Shown one piece after another: positions 1 through 10,105 of a stretch of DNA of 64,000 bases. Below the pieces are notes generated by a model. It was not told where the DNA came from, did not search any database, and worked only from the letters and a program-made list of their open reading frames with translations. Position 1 is the first letter of the stretch. Each line of letters starts with the position of its first letter. The translations under genes were made by a program, and so were the position numbers. Origin of the DNA: Taxillus chinensis (Eukaryota; Streptophyta; Magnoliopsida; Santalales; Loranthaceae); the NCBI GenBank assembly GCA_023512835.1, contig CM042087.1:5152550-5216549 (forward strand), in the 5' to 3' direction.

Positions 1-1252
1 ATATATATATGTAAATCCATATAGGTGTGATCTCCTATATGGATGTTGGCCTTCAGTGGCATTTTCTGTTGATTCTGATGTTGAATTTGGCCTGAGGATT
101 TTCTGGGTTTGTTTATGCCCACCATATGTTTGATGAAATGTCTGTGAGGCCTGCACACTATGTATTTGATAAAATGTCTGTGAGGCCTGCATGCCATGTA
201 TTCAATATAATGCCCGTGAGACCTTGTATATGGGTGTTTGATGATACACCTGCGCGACTGGTGTGTACTGTGTTTGACTTGTATTTGATTTTAAGCCTAT
301 GAGGCTGATGTGTGTGGCTTGTATCTCGACCATGTTGGTCCCTCTAAAATCAAGTAAATGCTTGTCTTGAGTTTACATGTTGAGATGTAATGCTATACCT
401 TTTATTGGTCCTGTTGAGACCGAGCCGAGATATGGGCCAGGCACAATAGCCTGACCCCTTTGAGATTTGGCCACGATGTGGTCCTGAGTCTCGGTGTAGC
501 ACTCACGACGGTGGGCTAAGTCTACACCCATTCCTGAGGGTAGGTATGGCGCCCGAGGAGGTGGTTGACCATATCGACTCGGGTGGAAAATGTTGCATTG
601 GTGTCCATGCAACATTCGCCTGGATGTGGTATGTCATGTCGCCGTGGTGGCGGGGTGTCCTCTTGCCCTCCGGTGCGGGCTCAGGTAAAGAGTGTTTCTT
701 GGGTGATGTTTGCCGCTTTAGCCTTAGGCACGACACGAGCACAAGCATACACATATCATGCATGTTGTAGAGCGGGACGGGTCCGGGGGAGACCGGATCC
801 CTACGAGAGCTATGGTTTGCTCACCCCTCCTATAAACTGTTCTTTTGCAGGGTTTAGCAGGCGGTAGGTGAAGGCTGAGGAGCTAGGCCCCTGAGGCTGG
901 GAGTTTTATGTTATTTCCTTTGTTGTGATAGTGGTTTTATGTTTTGGAATTTGGTTTGGTTTTATTTGTAACAGTACACCTGGCTTCATAGGGGTTTTTC
1001 CCCGACTGGGGTGTAATAAACATTTAGTCTTTGAAATGAAATAAAATGAGATGTTGTTATTCAATGTGTGTTTGTGTGCATGGTTTGGGAGCAGGAGCAT
1101 GCCCCTTGGCATGTTAGCCTGGTTGTGCAGGTTTGGGACAGTACCCATGCCAGAAGTCCTTTTAAGGTGCTTGCACCAACCCCTTGTCCCTTCGGGTGCG
1201 GGCATGGGCAGTCACTACTCTTTTCCAAGGGGAAGGAAATTGGGGCATGACA
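1..1252 (+). mobile_element. 5' LTR (3' part) of Tekay-1 chromovirus
   Basis: The segment matches 7460-8708 nearly base for base, so it is the downstream part of a direct LTR whose start lies left of the window. It ends in ...GGGGCATGACA, giving the canonical CA end, followed by a 3-base spacer and a primer-binding site. It carries an AATAAA signal at 1015-1020 near its end. ORFs of 60-100 codons inside it are not supported as genes. Confidence 0.93.
123..306 (+). repeat. 36-bp degenerate tandem array in the Tekay LTR
   Basis: The motif TCTGTGAGGCCTGC and variants recur at about 141, 177, 213 and 249, an exact 36-bp step, with a more diverged unit near 295. Each unit has the form (TATGTATTTGATAAAATG)(TCTGTGAGGCCTGC). 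The same array is at about 7582-7766, and reversed in the Tekay-2 LTRs near 45010-45210 and 52500-52665. Function unknown. Confidence 0.7.
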
Positions 1253-1255
1253 ATA

Positions 1256-1267
1256 TGGTATCAGAGC
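1256..1267 (+). other. Primer-binding site of Tekay-1 (tRNA-iMet)
   Basis: TGGTATCAGAGC lies 3 bases after the LTR end. It is the exact complement of the 3' end of plant initiator tRNA-Met, the usual minus-strand primer of chromoviruses. Confidence 0.95.
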
Positions 1268-1719
1268 GATAGTTCATGGTCTGGTGGACCTAGAATAGTG
1301 GGGAGGCCTGGCTGCTTCTGAGACTCTTAGGAGGCAGTATAGGACACACCTGATCAACGTGGTCCTATCTGGTTTTCTGGGGTGTACTCAGGGGTAGTTA
1401 GACCAAGGAGTAGGGCATTTGCATCTGGGTTGAGGGTGCATACATGCATTGGCATTAGGGCACTAGTTTAATTTCAGTATGAGTATTGTGATTGGACATG
1501 CTATGTTGCTGAAACTTGTTACTAAAAACAAAATTTTGTTGCTGTGAAATTCGGTGATTTTCTGTGAGACTTGTTGCTATGAATTGTTGCTGTGTGCTTC
1601 TGTGATTTACCTGTGTGTTTAAATGTAAAACGTTGCTTGAGTACCTCATGGCCCATGGGGATGAGGGTGTGTAGAGCTTGAGAGGAGCTGATCCTAGTTT
1701 GGTTTAAATTATGTAGACT

Positions 1720-2830
1720 ATGCCTCCTAGGAGAGTAACCCGAGCTACTCCAGTGTAGAAGATGAATCTTCGCCCGTCTTGGAGAGGGAAGAGGACAGCG
1801 TGTAGAGGGCGATGATCCCCTGGAGCGGATCATGGCCCGAGTCTGGGCCCTAAGTGAGAACGTGCAAGGCATGCGTGAGGACCTCAGGGGAGAGATCCTA
1901 AACGAGGTGCGTCAGGAGATGATGGCACGACAGGCAGTGCCACTCTCTCCACCCCGTGAGGCGGAACCTCCGTGTAGGCAGGAAGTGCCGGTGAGGCGGG
2001 AAGAGGGAGACGTGTTGACGCAATTCCGAAAGGAACATCCACCAAGGTTCAAGGGAGGAGCTGAACCTCTAGGAGCGGAGCACCGGTTGCGGCGGATCGA
2101 GCATGTGTTCTCCTTCCTTCGACCCCGGGAGGAAGACAAAGTGAGACTAGCGATCCGGCGGTTGGAGGAGGAAGCCTTGGAATGGTGGCTTAGCATCTCA
2201 GGAAGCCGGGACATGGAGACCATGGCCTGGAATGAGTTCCTCCAGTGTTCTATGAGGAGTTCTTTCCGAGTCATTGCGGTGGCAAAGCGGGAGGAGTTCG
2301 GCGCACTGAAGCGGGGATCGCGCTCGATAGCGAGTATGAGCGAGATTTCCGGGGGCTGAGTCGGTTTGCTCCAGAAGCAATATCAAGGGAGGACCTGAAG
2401 GCCCATAAGTTTACCATGGGTCTCAAACCTGCCCTGAAGCAAAGGGTGGAGATGCTGCAACCGAAGACCTATGTGAAGTCGTGGACACCGCCAAGATTGT
2501 TGAGAGAGGATTAGAGGAGGGAAGACGGGCTCACCAGGAGCGGATGAGGCAGAGCGCGCGCGACAAGCACGGTGAAACCAAGAGGCAGAAGGTTGAGCCC
2601 GGAAGTGGGACTTTTCCCAAGGATGGGGGCCAAGCTTCAATGGCTCCGCCAAGATCCCGTTACTTTGGAGGACAGGGGAGTGCTACTGGGAACTTCCCAA
2701 GCAGGTGTACCTGTTGTGGCCTGTCAAGGCACGTCAAACGTGAGTGCCCCAAGCAGCACTTGACGTGTCATAGCTGTGGGAAGGTGGGACACATTAGCAA
2801 GGTGTGTTTCAGCAAGGGGAACAGCCGAGG
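1720..2830 (+). pseudogene. gag: gag of Tekay-1 (capsid and nucleocapsid), broken
   Basis: Structural polyprotein that would form the virus-like particle. The start is the ATG at 1720 (MPPRRVTRATP), matched in Tekay-2. A missing C relative to Tekay-2 just before 1756 shifts the frame into TAG, and the reading resumes at 1832. The capsid part contains FRKEHPPRFKGG and ALEWWLSISGSRDMETMAW, typical of gypsy gag. Further frameshifts fall near 2240-2280 and 2480. Two zinc knuckles of the form CX2CX4HX4C follow, CTCCGLSRHVKREC (about 2706-2747) and CHSCGKVGHISKVC (about 2768-2808), expected to bind RNA. Gag continues into protease without a clear stop. Confidence 0.88.
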
Positions 2831-3425
2831 AGCTGGAAGCTTAGCACAAGGGAGCAGGGGTGGGACCCAATTTCAGGCCCCAGCCCCTAAGCCAACACAT
2901 TCGTGGCAGGCCAGTCAGGCTGGTTCCAGTCACACTAGGCCGCAGGGGGAGAGGCAACCACAAGGAGGATCGGAGGGGCGTCCCAGTGGATTGCAGGCAG
3001 GAGCAAAAGGGAAGGCAAGTGAGGCTAGCGGTGGGGCAAGCCAAGGCAAAGTGTTCGCGCTTACCTCAGCACCAGCTGAAATGGAGGAATTACCATCACC
3101 CTCCGAGGAAGGTGGAGCTGGACCTTCGGTGGTTCGAGGTACTATTCTAATATCTCGCACTGTTGTTGCTACATTGTTTGATACCGGAGCTTCGTGTTCC
3201 CTGGTTGCTAAGTCCTTGGTGGAGAGCCTTGGACTTGATTGTGTAGAGGCTGATAGACCTCTGAGGGTCGAGTCCCCAATGGGAGGTGTGGAGTTGATCC
3301 ACCAAATGTGTCGAGAGTGTGCGCTTACGATAGGAGAGGTTGACCTCTCATTTGATTTGTACGTAATGCCCATGAGGACTTTTAGTTTGATTCGGGGATG
3401 GATGGTTGATGGCCTTTCAGGCTAA
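2831..3425 (+). pseudogene. gag-protease linker and aspartic protease of Tekay-1
   Basis: The frame open from 2481 to 3425 runs through a Gly/Ser/Gln-rich linker into a retropepsin-like domain. The active site LFDTGASCSLV is intact, with the Asp codon at 3180-3182, followed by a PLRVESPMGG flap-like stretch. The protease would cleave the Gag-Pol polyprotein. The frame ends at about 3425 where Tekay pol should continue, so a frameshift separates protease from RT. Confidence 0.85.
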
Positions 3426-4578
3426 GATTGACTGCTATAGGCGACGAGTATCATTTACTACACCCACAGGATCTTCCTGTACCCTAGTGGGTGAATGGGA
3501 TAGGAATGCTGGGAGAGCTGGACCGACGAGGGAGCTATGGGGTAATATTACCCATAGGCTTGCCACCCTAACCTTTGAGGAGGAAGGTAACTTAGAGAAA
3601 AGGGTGTGGCCAGATGTTGTCGAGAATTTCCAGGATGTCTTTCCTGGGGAGTTGTTGGAGTTGCCTCCACACAGAAGTATCGAGTTCACGGTTGAACTGT
3701 TGCCAGGGGTGGGACCCATCTCACAAGTAGCATACCGGATGGGACCTGTTGAGTTGCGGGAGCTTCAGAAGCAAATAAAGGAACTGGGAGATAAAGGTTT
3801 TATCCGTCCTAGTACCTCACCTTGGGGTGCACCGGTCTTGTTTGCTAAGAAGGCAGATGGTTCGTTGCGACTTTGCATTGATTATCGGAAGCTGAATCAA
3901 GTAACAAGAAAGAACAAATACCCTTTGCCGCGGATCGATGACTTATTCGACTAGCCGAGTGGAGCACGGTGGTTCTCAAAAATCGACCTGCGTTCGGGAT
4001 ATCATCAATTGAGGGTCAGGAGCGAAGACATCCCTAAGACGGCGTTCAGGTGCAGATACGGACACTATGAGTGGTTAGTGATGCCTTTTGGGCTCACGAA
4101 CGCACCTGCTGTGTTCATGCATCTAATGAATCAGGTATTTGCCCCATACCTGGATTCCTTCGTGGTGGTATTTATTGACGACATCCTTGTGTACTCCAAA
4201 ACCCAAGCTGAGCATGGGGAGCACCTGGCCGTGGTGCTGCAGGCACTACGAGATCATCACTTGTATGCTAAATTTAGCAAGTGTGACTTCTAGATGCGAG
4301 AGGTACATTTTCTTGGGCATGTGGTATCTGCCGAAGGAGTTAGAGTGGACCCAACCAAGATTGAGTCCGTAGCATCTTGGAAGAGGCCCACAAATGTTTT
4401 TGAGATCCGGAGTTTCTTGGGTCCGGCAGGGGTATTACCGGCGTTTTGTGGAAGGATTTTCTCGGTTGGCGGCGCCCATGACAGCTCTTACACGGAAGGG
4501 AGCCAAATTCGAGTGGACGGACAAGTGCCGCAGGCATTCGAGGAGTTGAAGACTCGCCGACTACCGCACCGGTGTTGA
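3426..4578 (+). pseudogene. Reverse transcriptase of Tekay-1, broken
   Basis: Recognisable RT blocks in order: [33 protein letters not shown] (the first catalytic Asp block), [12 protein letters not shown], and the catalytic FIDDILVYS box at 4171-4197. In-frame stops occur at 3952 (TAG where Tekay-2 has Gln) and 4291 (TAG where Tekay-2 has Trp). A frameshift follows the thumb motif RSFLGPAG near 4430. The catalytic residues are present, but the protein cannot be read through. Confidence 0.9.
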
Positions 4579-5060
4579 GTCTACCGCAGGAGGGAGTGCC
4601 ATTCGAGGTGTATTGTGATGCGTCTCGTGTTGGACCGGGGTGTGTTCGATGCAAGAACGCCAAGTCATAGCATATGGCTCGCGACAATGAAGTCCCATGA
4701 GCAAAACTACCCAACACACGACCTGGAGTTAGCGGCGATTATTTTTGCCCTGAAGTCTTGGCGACATTACCTGTTGGGAGAGAAATTTGTGGTATATACC
4801 GACCACAAAAGCCTACGATATATCTTCACCCAGAGAGACCTAAATTTGCGACAACGGAGGTGGGTAGAGTACCTGCAAATGTTTGACTTCACGCTCTCCT
4901 ACACGCCTGGGAAGGGAAATTTAGTAGCCGACGCGCTAAGTAGAAAGGGGAAAGCCGAGGTTTCTATGAGAGAATGGAAAATGATGGAGCAGTTGGCGAT
5001 GCTTCGGTGCAACCTGCTTTCAGCGATGAGGGAGCTATCTTGTGTCCTCTCACCGTGATA
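4579..5060 (+). pseudogene. RNase H domain of Tekay-1
   Basis: Degrades RNA in the RNA:DNA hybrid. Visible blocks are [37 protein letters not shown] and [12 protein letters not shown], which carry the expected acidic catalytic positions. The N-terminal YCDAS block (near 4611) is in another frame owing to an indel. Downstream, near 5057, the frame breaks again with a stop where Tekay-2 stays open. Confidence 0.85.
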
Positions 5061-6501
5061 CCAGGAGTTGTATCAGCGTGTCCGTGAGGGACAATTAGGC
5101 GACGTGGATCGTGAGGTGATCCGGGCCCAGGATAGAGGCCGGAGAGCTGTCGAGGACCGGACGAAGGAGTTGAGCATGAGCTGATATTTCGGGGGCGTTT
5201 GATAGTACCACCTCCCTTGCGTGAGGATGTCCTGAGGGAATTTCATCATTCCCGTTTAGCTGTACATCCAGGAGGAACTAAGATGTATCATGCCGTTCGC
5301 GCACGCTCTGGTGGCCGGGACCGAAACGGAGTGTAGCCGAGTTTGTTTCCAGGTGCCTTACCTGTCGGCAAGTGAAGGCGAGCACCAACGACCAGCTGGT
5401 CAATTGCGGCCTTTACCTGTAGCTGAGTGGAAGTGGGAGCATATTACCATGGACTTCGTGACGGGACTTCCTACCACTTCTGGGAGGAAGGACATGATTT
5501 GGGTCATAGTGGAGCGCTTAACTAAGTCAGCCCATTTCTTGGCAATTCGAGAGCGCGACTCTATCGGCACGTTAAGCCAGTTGTATGTTGATGAGATTGT
5601 CCGTTTGCACGGAGTGCCCTTGTCTATTGTTTCGGACAGAGATGCGCGGTTTACATCCCGGTTTTGGGGAGGTCTGCAGGAATCATTAAGAACCCGACTT
5701 AATTTGAGTAACGCATTCCATCCTGAGACCGATGGTCAGTCCGAGAGGACCATTCAAACATTGGAAGACTTGTTGAGGGCTTGTGTACTTGATTTTGGAG
5801 GATCATGGGCTTCCCACCTTCCTCTGGTGGAGTTTGCCTATAATAACAATTACCGGTCTTCGATTGGGATGGCCCCGTTTGAGGCATTGTATGGCCGACC
5901 GTGTCGGTCTCCATTATGTTGGGCGAGAAGGCGAGAGGCAGCTATGTTAGGACCTCAATTGGTCCAGGAGGCTACGGCAAAAGTTCAGCTGATTCGGCAA
6001 CGCCTTCTTACCGCTCAGAGCAGACAGAAGTCTTATGCAGATCGCCAACGCCGACCGTTGGAGTTTTTGGTGGGAGACCACGTATTCCTTCGTGTTTCTC
6101 CACGGCGAGGGCATAAGAGATTTGGGATAGGGTCCAAGTTGTCCCCTCGGTATATTGGACCGTTCGAGATTTTGAGCAGAGTTGGACCTGTTGCTTATAG
6201 GTTGGCGTTATAACCTAGTTTGAGCAGAGTTCATAATGTTTTCCATGTATCCCAGTTGCGGAAATATCATCCAGATCCCACACACGTGCTAGATTGGGGT
6301 ACCCTAGATCTTGGAGAGGATGTGTCTGTTGTCGAGGCACCCATCCGTATTGTAGATAGGCGCGAGAAGCAGCTGCGAGGTAAGACTATTCCGTTGGTTC
6401 GGGTGTTGTGGCAACACCGAGGGCTGGAGGAAGAGACCTGGGAACGTGAGACTGAGATGCGTGCTCATTATCCTGATCTGTTCGAGGATGAACAACTCTA
6501 A
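5061..6501 (+). pseudogene. Integrase with C-terminal chromodomain, Tekay-1
   Basis: The N-terminal HHCC zinc region (about 5230-5370) is frame-broken. The catalytic core is open from 5290 to 6213 with all three acidic residues: [19 protein letters not shown] and [11 protein letters not shown]. The GPFEILSRVGPVAYRL block follows. A TAA at 6211 interrupts the frame, and translation continues at 6220-6501 with VFHVSQLRKYHPD and a chromodomain-like end, IPLVRVLWQHRGLEEETWE...YPDLFEDEQL. That C-terminus is diagnostic of Tekay/Del chromoviruses and is thought to steer insertion to particular chromatin. Confidence 0.9.
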
Positions 6502-6724
6502 AGGAGGGGAGGAGGGCAAGCATCAAAATTCAACATAATCAGGTATTTGCCCAACTAGTCATCGCTACATGACCATGTGGAGTGTATAAATGTGTGAAAT
6601 AATTTGTGATTTGTTGTGTATTAATTTGTGCTAGAGGGTGTTAGAGGCCTATGCATTGGTTGTGATTGTTTTCTTTCATTCCACCTTTTCTTTTCGAGGA
6701 CGAAAAGTCTTAAGGGGGAGAGGA
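6502..6724 (+). other. 3' untranslated region and polypurine tract of Tekay-1
   Basis: The stretch between the pol stop and the 3' LTR ends in AAGGGGGAGAGGA (about 6712-6724), the polypurine primer for plus-strand DNA synthesis, directly abutting TGTAAGG of the LTR. The same tract is reversed at 46044-46057 in Tekay-2. Confidence 0.85.
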
Positions 6725-7157
6725 TGTAAGGACCCGTACCTTGATTTAGTCACAGTTTTGCCTTCTGAGTAGAGTTTTTTCTAGATTTTGACCTAGTGAA
6801 TGGGCTCAAATGAATTCACGTGCAAAAGGAAAGATGCTTAGAATGATGTCCTCTATCTACCACAGAAGTTTCAGGCCAAATGGACGTGTATGTGAGGTGC
6901 ACGTGAAATAGGTCCATTTCACGTGCAAGTGTGGTTGTCTTCTACATGATGCAAGGAGGCTAGGGGTGAAGTTTGAGCGCATTTGGAGTGCATTTGGAGT
7001 TGCACGTGAATTGGGGAATTGACGTTCAAATTGGCATGCAGCCATATTTTTGCATGGTTCCCTTGGTTTTGACATTCTAATGATCTTTCTCCAAAGGACC
7101 ATGTTGAAATTCTGAGTATTTTGGCCTATATGGGTGTGGAAAGGTGCTAACTTGTGT

Positions 7158-7236
7158 GATCAAAACTACGTCGTTTTGATCCTGGGATTTACTTAATCAA
7201 AACTACGTCGTTTAGATGTGGGTAGTGTCTATATAA
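7158..7236 (+). promoter_or_regulatory. LTR core promoter: ACGT palindromes and TATA box
   Basis: CAAAACTACGTCGTTTTG sits inside a longer imperfect palindrome at 7158-7181 whose arms pair except around the centre. A second copy lies at 7196-7217. TATATAA follows at 7230-7236. ACGT cores are classical plant bZIP-type sites, so binding by such a factor is plausible but inferred. Confidence 0.65.
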
Positions 7237-8446
7237 TGAGGGCTCGAGTTTGAGTTTAGGGTTCTTGTGTTCTTCTTTGCTGTAGCCTCGCTGCCGAGAG
7301 AGAGAGAGAGAGACAGAGAGAGAGAGAGAGGATCTCCGGGCAGTTGCTGTGGTGGTTCGCGTCGTTGGAAGGTGTCTAGCGTTGAGGTTAGGACAAAAGT
7401 CTGAGGTAGGGATTCATGTTCTTCCTAACTCTCCTCTATTCTAGGATATCCGCCTATATATATATATATGTAAATCCATATAGGTGTGATCTCCTATATG
7501 GATGTTGGCCTTCAGTGGCATTTTTACGTTGATTCGATGTTGAATTTGGCCTGAGGATTTTCTGGGTTTGTTTATGCCCACCATATGTTTGATGAAATGT
7601 CTGTGAGGCCTGCACACTATGTATTTGATAAAATGTCTGTGAGGCCTGCATGCCATGTATTCAATATAATGCCCGTGAGACCTTGTATATGGGTGTTTGA
7701 TGATATACCTGCGCGACTGGTGTGTACTGTGTTTGACTTCTATTTGATTTTAAGCCTATGAGGCTGATGTGTGTGGCTTGTATCTGACCATGTTGGTCCC
7801 TCTGAAATCAAGTAAATGCTGTGCTAAGTTTACATGTTGAGATGTAATGCTATACTGTTCTGTTGGTCTGTTTGAGACTGAGCTGAGATATGGGCCAGGC
7901 ACAATAGCTGGACCCCTTTGAGATTTGGCCAGGACGTGGTCCTGAGTCTCGGTGTAGCACTCACGACGGTGGGCTAAGTCTACACCCATTCCTGAGGGTA
8001 GGTATGGCGCCCGAGGAGGTGGTTGACCATATCTGACTCGGGTGGAAAATGTTGCATTGGTGTCCATGCAACATTCGCCTGGATGTGGTATGTCATGTCG
8101 CCATGGTGGCGGGGTGTCCTCTGCCCTCCAGTGCGGGCTCAGGTAAAGAGTGTTTACTGGGTGATGTTTGCTGCTTTAGCCTTAGGCACGACACGAGCAC
8201 AAGCATACACATATCATGCATGTTGTAGAGCGGGACGGGTCTGGGGAGACTGGATCCCTACTGAGCTATGGTTTGCTCACCCCTCCTATAAACTGTTCTT
8301 TTGCAGGGTTTAGCAGGCGGTAGGTGAAGGCTGAGGAGCTAGGCCCCTGAGGCTGGGAGTTTTATGTTATTTCCTTTGTTGTGATAGTGGTTTTATGTTT
8401 TGGAATTTGGTTTGGTTTTATTTGTAACAGTACACCTGGCTTCATA

Positions 8447-8476
8447 GGGGTTTTTCCCCGACTGGGGTGTAATAAA
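8447..8476 (+). terminator. Candidate poly(A) region in the Tekay LTR
   Basis: A GGGG-TTTTT-CCCC hairpin at 8447-8459 is followed by AATAAA at 8471-8476 and a second AATAAA near 8496. The arrangement is repeated in the other Tekay LTRs. It probably marks the R region 3' end formation site. Confidence 0.5.
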
Positions 8477-8708
8477 CATTTAGTCTTTGAAATGAAATAA
8501 AATGAGATGTTGTTATTCAATGTGTGTTTGTGTGCATGGTTTGGGAGCAGGAGCATGCCCCTTGGCATGTTAGCCTGGTTGTGCAGGTTTGGGACAGCAC
8601 CCGTGCCAGAAGTCCTTTTAAGGTGCTTGCACCAACCCCTTGTCCCTTCGGGTGCGGGCATGGGCTGTCGCTACTCTTTTCCAAGGGGAAGGAAATTGGG
8701 GCGTGATA

Positions 8709-9124
8709 ATGCCTTATTTCAAGCTGCGTCAGAATATCCTAGAATACAAGAAAGGTATTTGTAGAGATACAAAAGAGACGCAGAGTAGTTCGTTTAGTAT
8801 ACACAAATAGAGAGGAAGATCGATAGCAAGATAACAAGTGAGTTAATTTGTTCTTCTTCCTCATACATTCGGCGAACAGTGTGTAAGTTCGACAAATGAG
8901 TGGTTGAAGGTCAAGCAGTGCAAACAGTTAAATTCATAGGAGCAAATTACACTAGACAGTTCTTCACAGTGAGTGAGTACTAGAGTAATACTATTTTGTA
9001 TTTGCATTTAAAAGAAGAGAGAGAGTTAATCCTGTTGTAATAAGGCCTAGACCCTACTGTACTAAAAGCATATAGTGGATTAGACTCGGTGTAGGTTCAC
9101 CCTCACCACCGTGGAGTAGATCAC
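8709..9124. other. Unassigned fragment, possibly old LTR end
   Basis: No coding signal. The last part (about 9030-9120) has a CCTCACCACCGTGGAGTAGATCAC stretch (reported here only as the motif CACCGTGGAGTAGATC), reminiscent of U5 ends of plant copia LTRs. I cannot place its boundaries. Confidence 0.3.
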
Positions 9125-9660
9125 TGTTGGTCCTTGGGAGCCTAGAGGGGGGGGGGTGAATAGGCTTTTGTCGAAACTCTTTTTTCGTCTCTGGCACAAC
9201 ACTAATACTGGTTAAGAGATAAGATCAATGCGAAAGATAACTAGATAGTAGAAGTATTCTGTTTTATTATCAAAAGATAATTACAACAAAATAAAGCAGA
9301 TTAAAGCTGATAAAGCTTTTTGATCTACTGAAAACTCTCTAGCACTCTGTTTACAATTACTCACACACTAGCCAATTTAATCTCTAAGAGCTCTTATACA
9401 TGTATGCGCATATGCATTCACACTTTCACGCATGTACGAAAATATACAAGTGTTAATATATATAGCCACCCACTTGAAAACATCATTGGAACTTGTTCTA
9501 CTGAGCAACGTGAAACATTGACTGTTCATTGGAAATCTCTTTGCCTTGATTGCTGCGGATGTGGAGCTCAAGATCTTGGATCTGTAAAACATAAGTGTCT
9601 TCGCGTGATCCTAATTTCAATTAAAGCTCTATCCACATCCCCGTGTGTTCCATCGACACA
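9125..9660 (-). mobile_element. Copia LTR fragment (3' portion), reversed
   Basis: Starts TGTTGGTCC, the reverse complement of the GGACCAACA end of the copia LTRs at 26106-27379 and 38520-39878, and follows them collinearly through the (G)n-GTGAATAGGC, GGCACAACACT, AGCAGATTAAAGCTGA and CACACTAGCC blocks. It breaks off near 9660 inside the LTR. It is about 500 bp of a roughly 1.3-kb LTR with no associated internal region. Confidence 0.8.
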
Positions 9661-10105
9661 AAAATATATGTATTATGTATAATACATAATACATAAATAA
9701 AAATATATTTTATTTATTGTGTGTTTTTAATATAGATTGTTTTTTATTTTATTTTAATACACAAATAAAAAATTAACGCTGCTTTGATAGTGGCGTTTAA
9801 AAAAATGCCGCGTCAATAGTGGTGTTTTAAAAAACGCTGCCGTCGTAGGTCGGCGTTTCCAAAAATGCCACCGTCATAGGTCGGCGTTTCCAGAAACGCT
9901 GCCTTGGTTTGGCCTACAACGGTGTTTAATAAATGCCGCCTCCGATTTAATCTATACCATCGCTTTTCAAAAATGCTGCGACAGATCTTTTGCGATGCCA
10001 TTCACGCGGCGTATGACAAAAGTGCCGCTAGAGGTTTTCCAGGCATTTTTTTTAATGTACTACGGTGTTTTAAAAACGCCACCTAACACAGCATTTGTTG
10101 TAGTG
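9661..10105. mobile_element. Terminal region of a CACTA (En/Spm) transposon
   Basis: The right boundary GCATTTGTTGTAGTG at about 10091-10105 is the inverted CACTA terminus (CACTACAACAAATGC). Inside it are many short subterminal repeats of both orientations, variants of GGCGTTT(T)AAAAA and AAACGCCGC, between 9775 and 10090, a CACTA hallmark. 9661-9774 is AT-rich with a palindromic ATACATAATACAT-type stretch. The opposite terminus is not present at the left, so the element is truncated against the copia LTR piece. The right flank CTA could be the 3-bp target duplication. Confidence 0.72.

Larger units (their letters stand above)
6725..8708 (+). mobile_element. 3' LTR of Tekay-1, 1984 bp
   Basis: Starts TGTAAGGACCCG after the polypurine tract and ends ...GGGGCGTGATA, where the expected final CA is mutated to TA. 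Its downstream 1.25 kb repeats the left edge of the window. U3 holds G-box-rich inverted repeats (GCACGTGAA...TTCACGTGC, about 6815-7010), the ACGT palindromes and a TATA box. An (AG)n tract is at 7296-7330 and a short (TA)n tract at about 7455-7469. Flanking base run after the end: ATGCC; its partner is outside the window. Confidence 0.95.

Noticed and set aside
906..1205. Antisense ORF of 99 codons in Tekay LTRs (also 8362-8661, and about 89 codons at 44124 and 51582)
   Set aside because: Antisense shadow within conserved LTR sequence; its end varies between copies and there is no coding signature.
8023..8313. A 96-codon ORF (MTISDSGGKCCIGVHATFAW...) repeated at equal length in Tekay LTRs (8023-8313, 44473-44763, 51931-52221)
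   Set aside because: Conservation follows from the LTRs being near copies. The frame is broken at 565-867, it spans R/U5 and poly(A) regions, and it has no recognisable domain.
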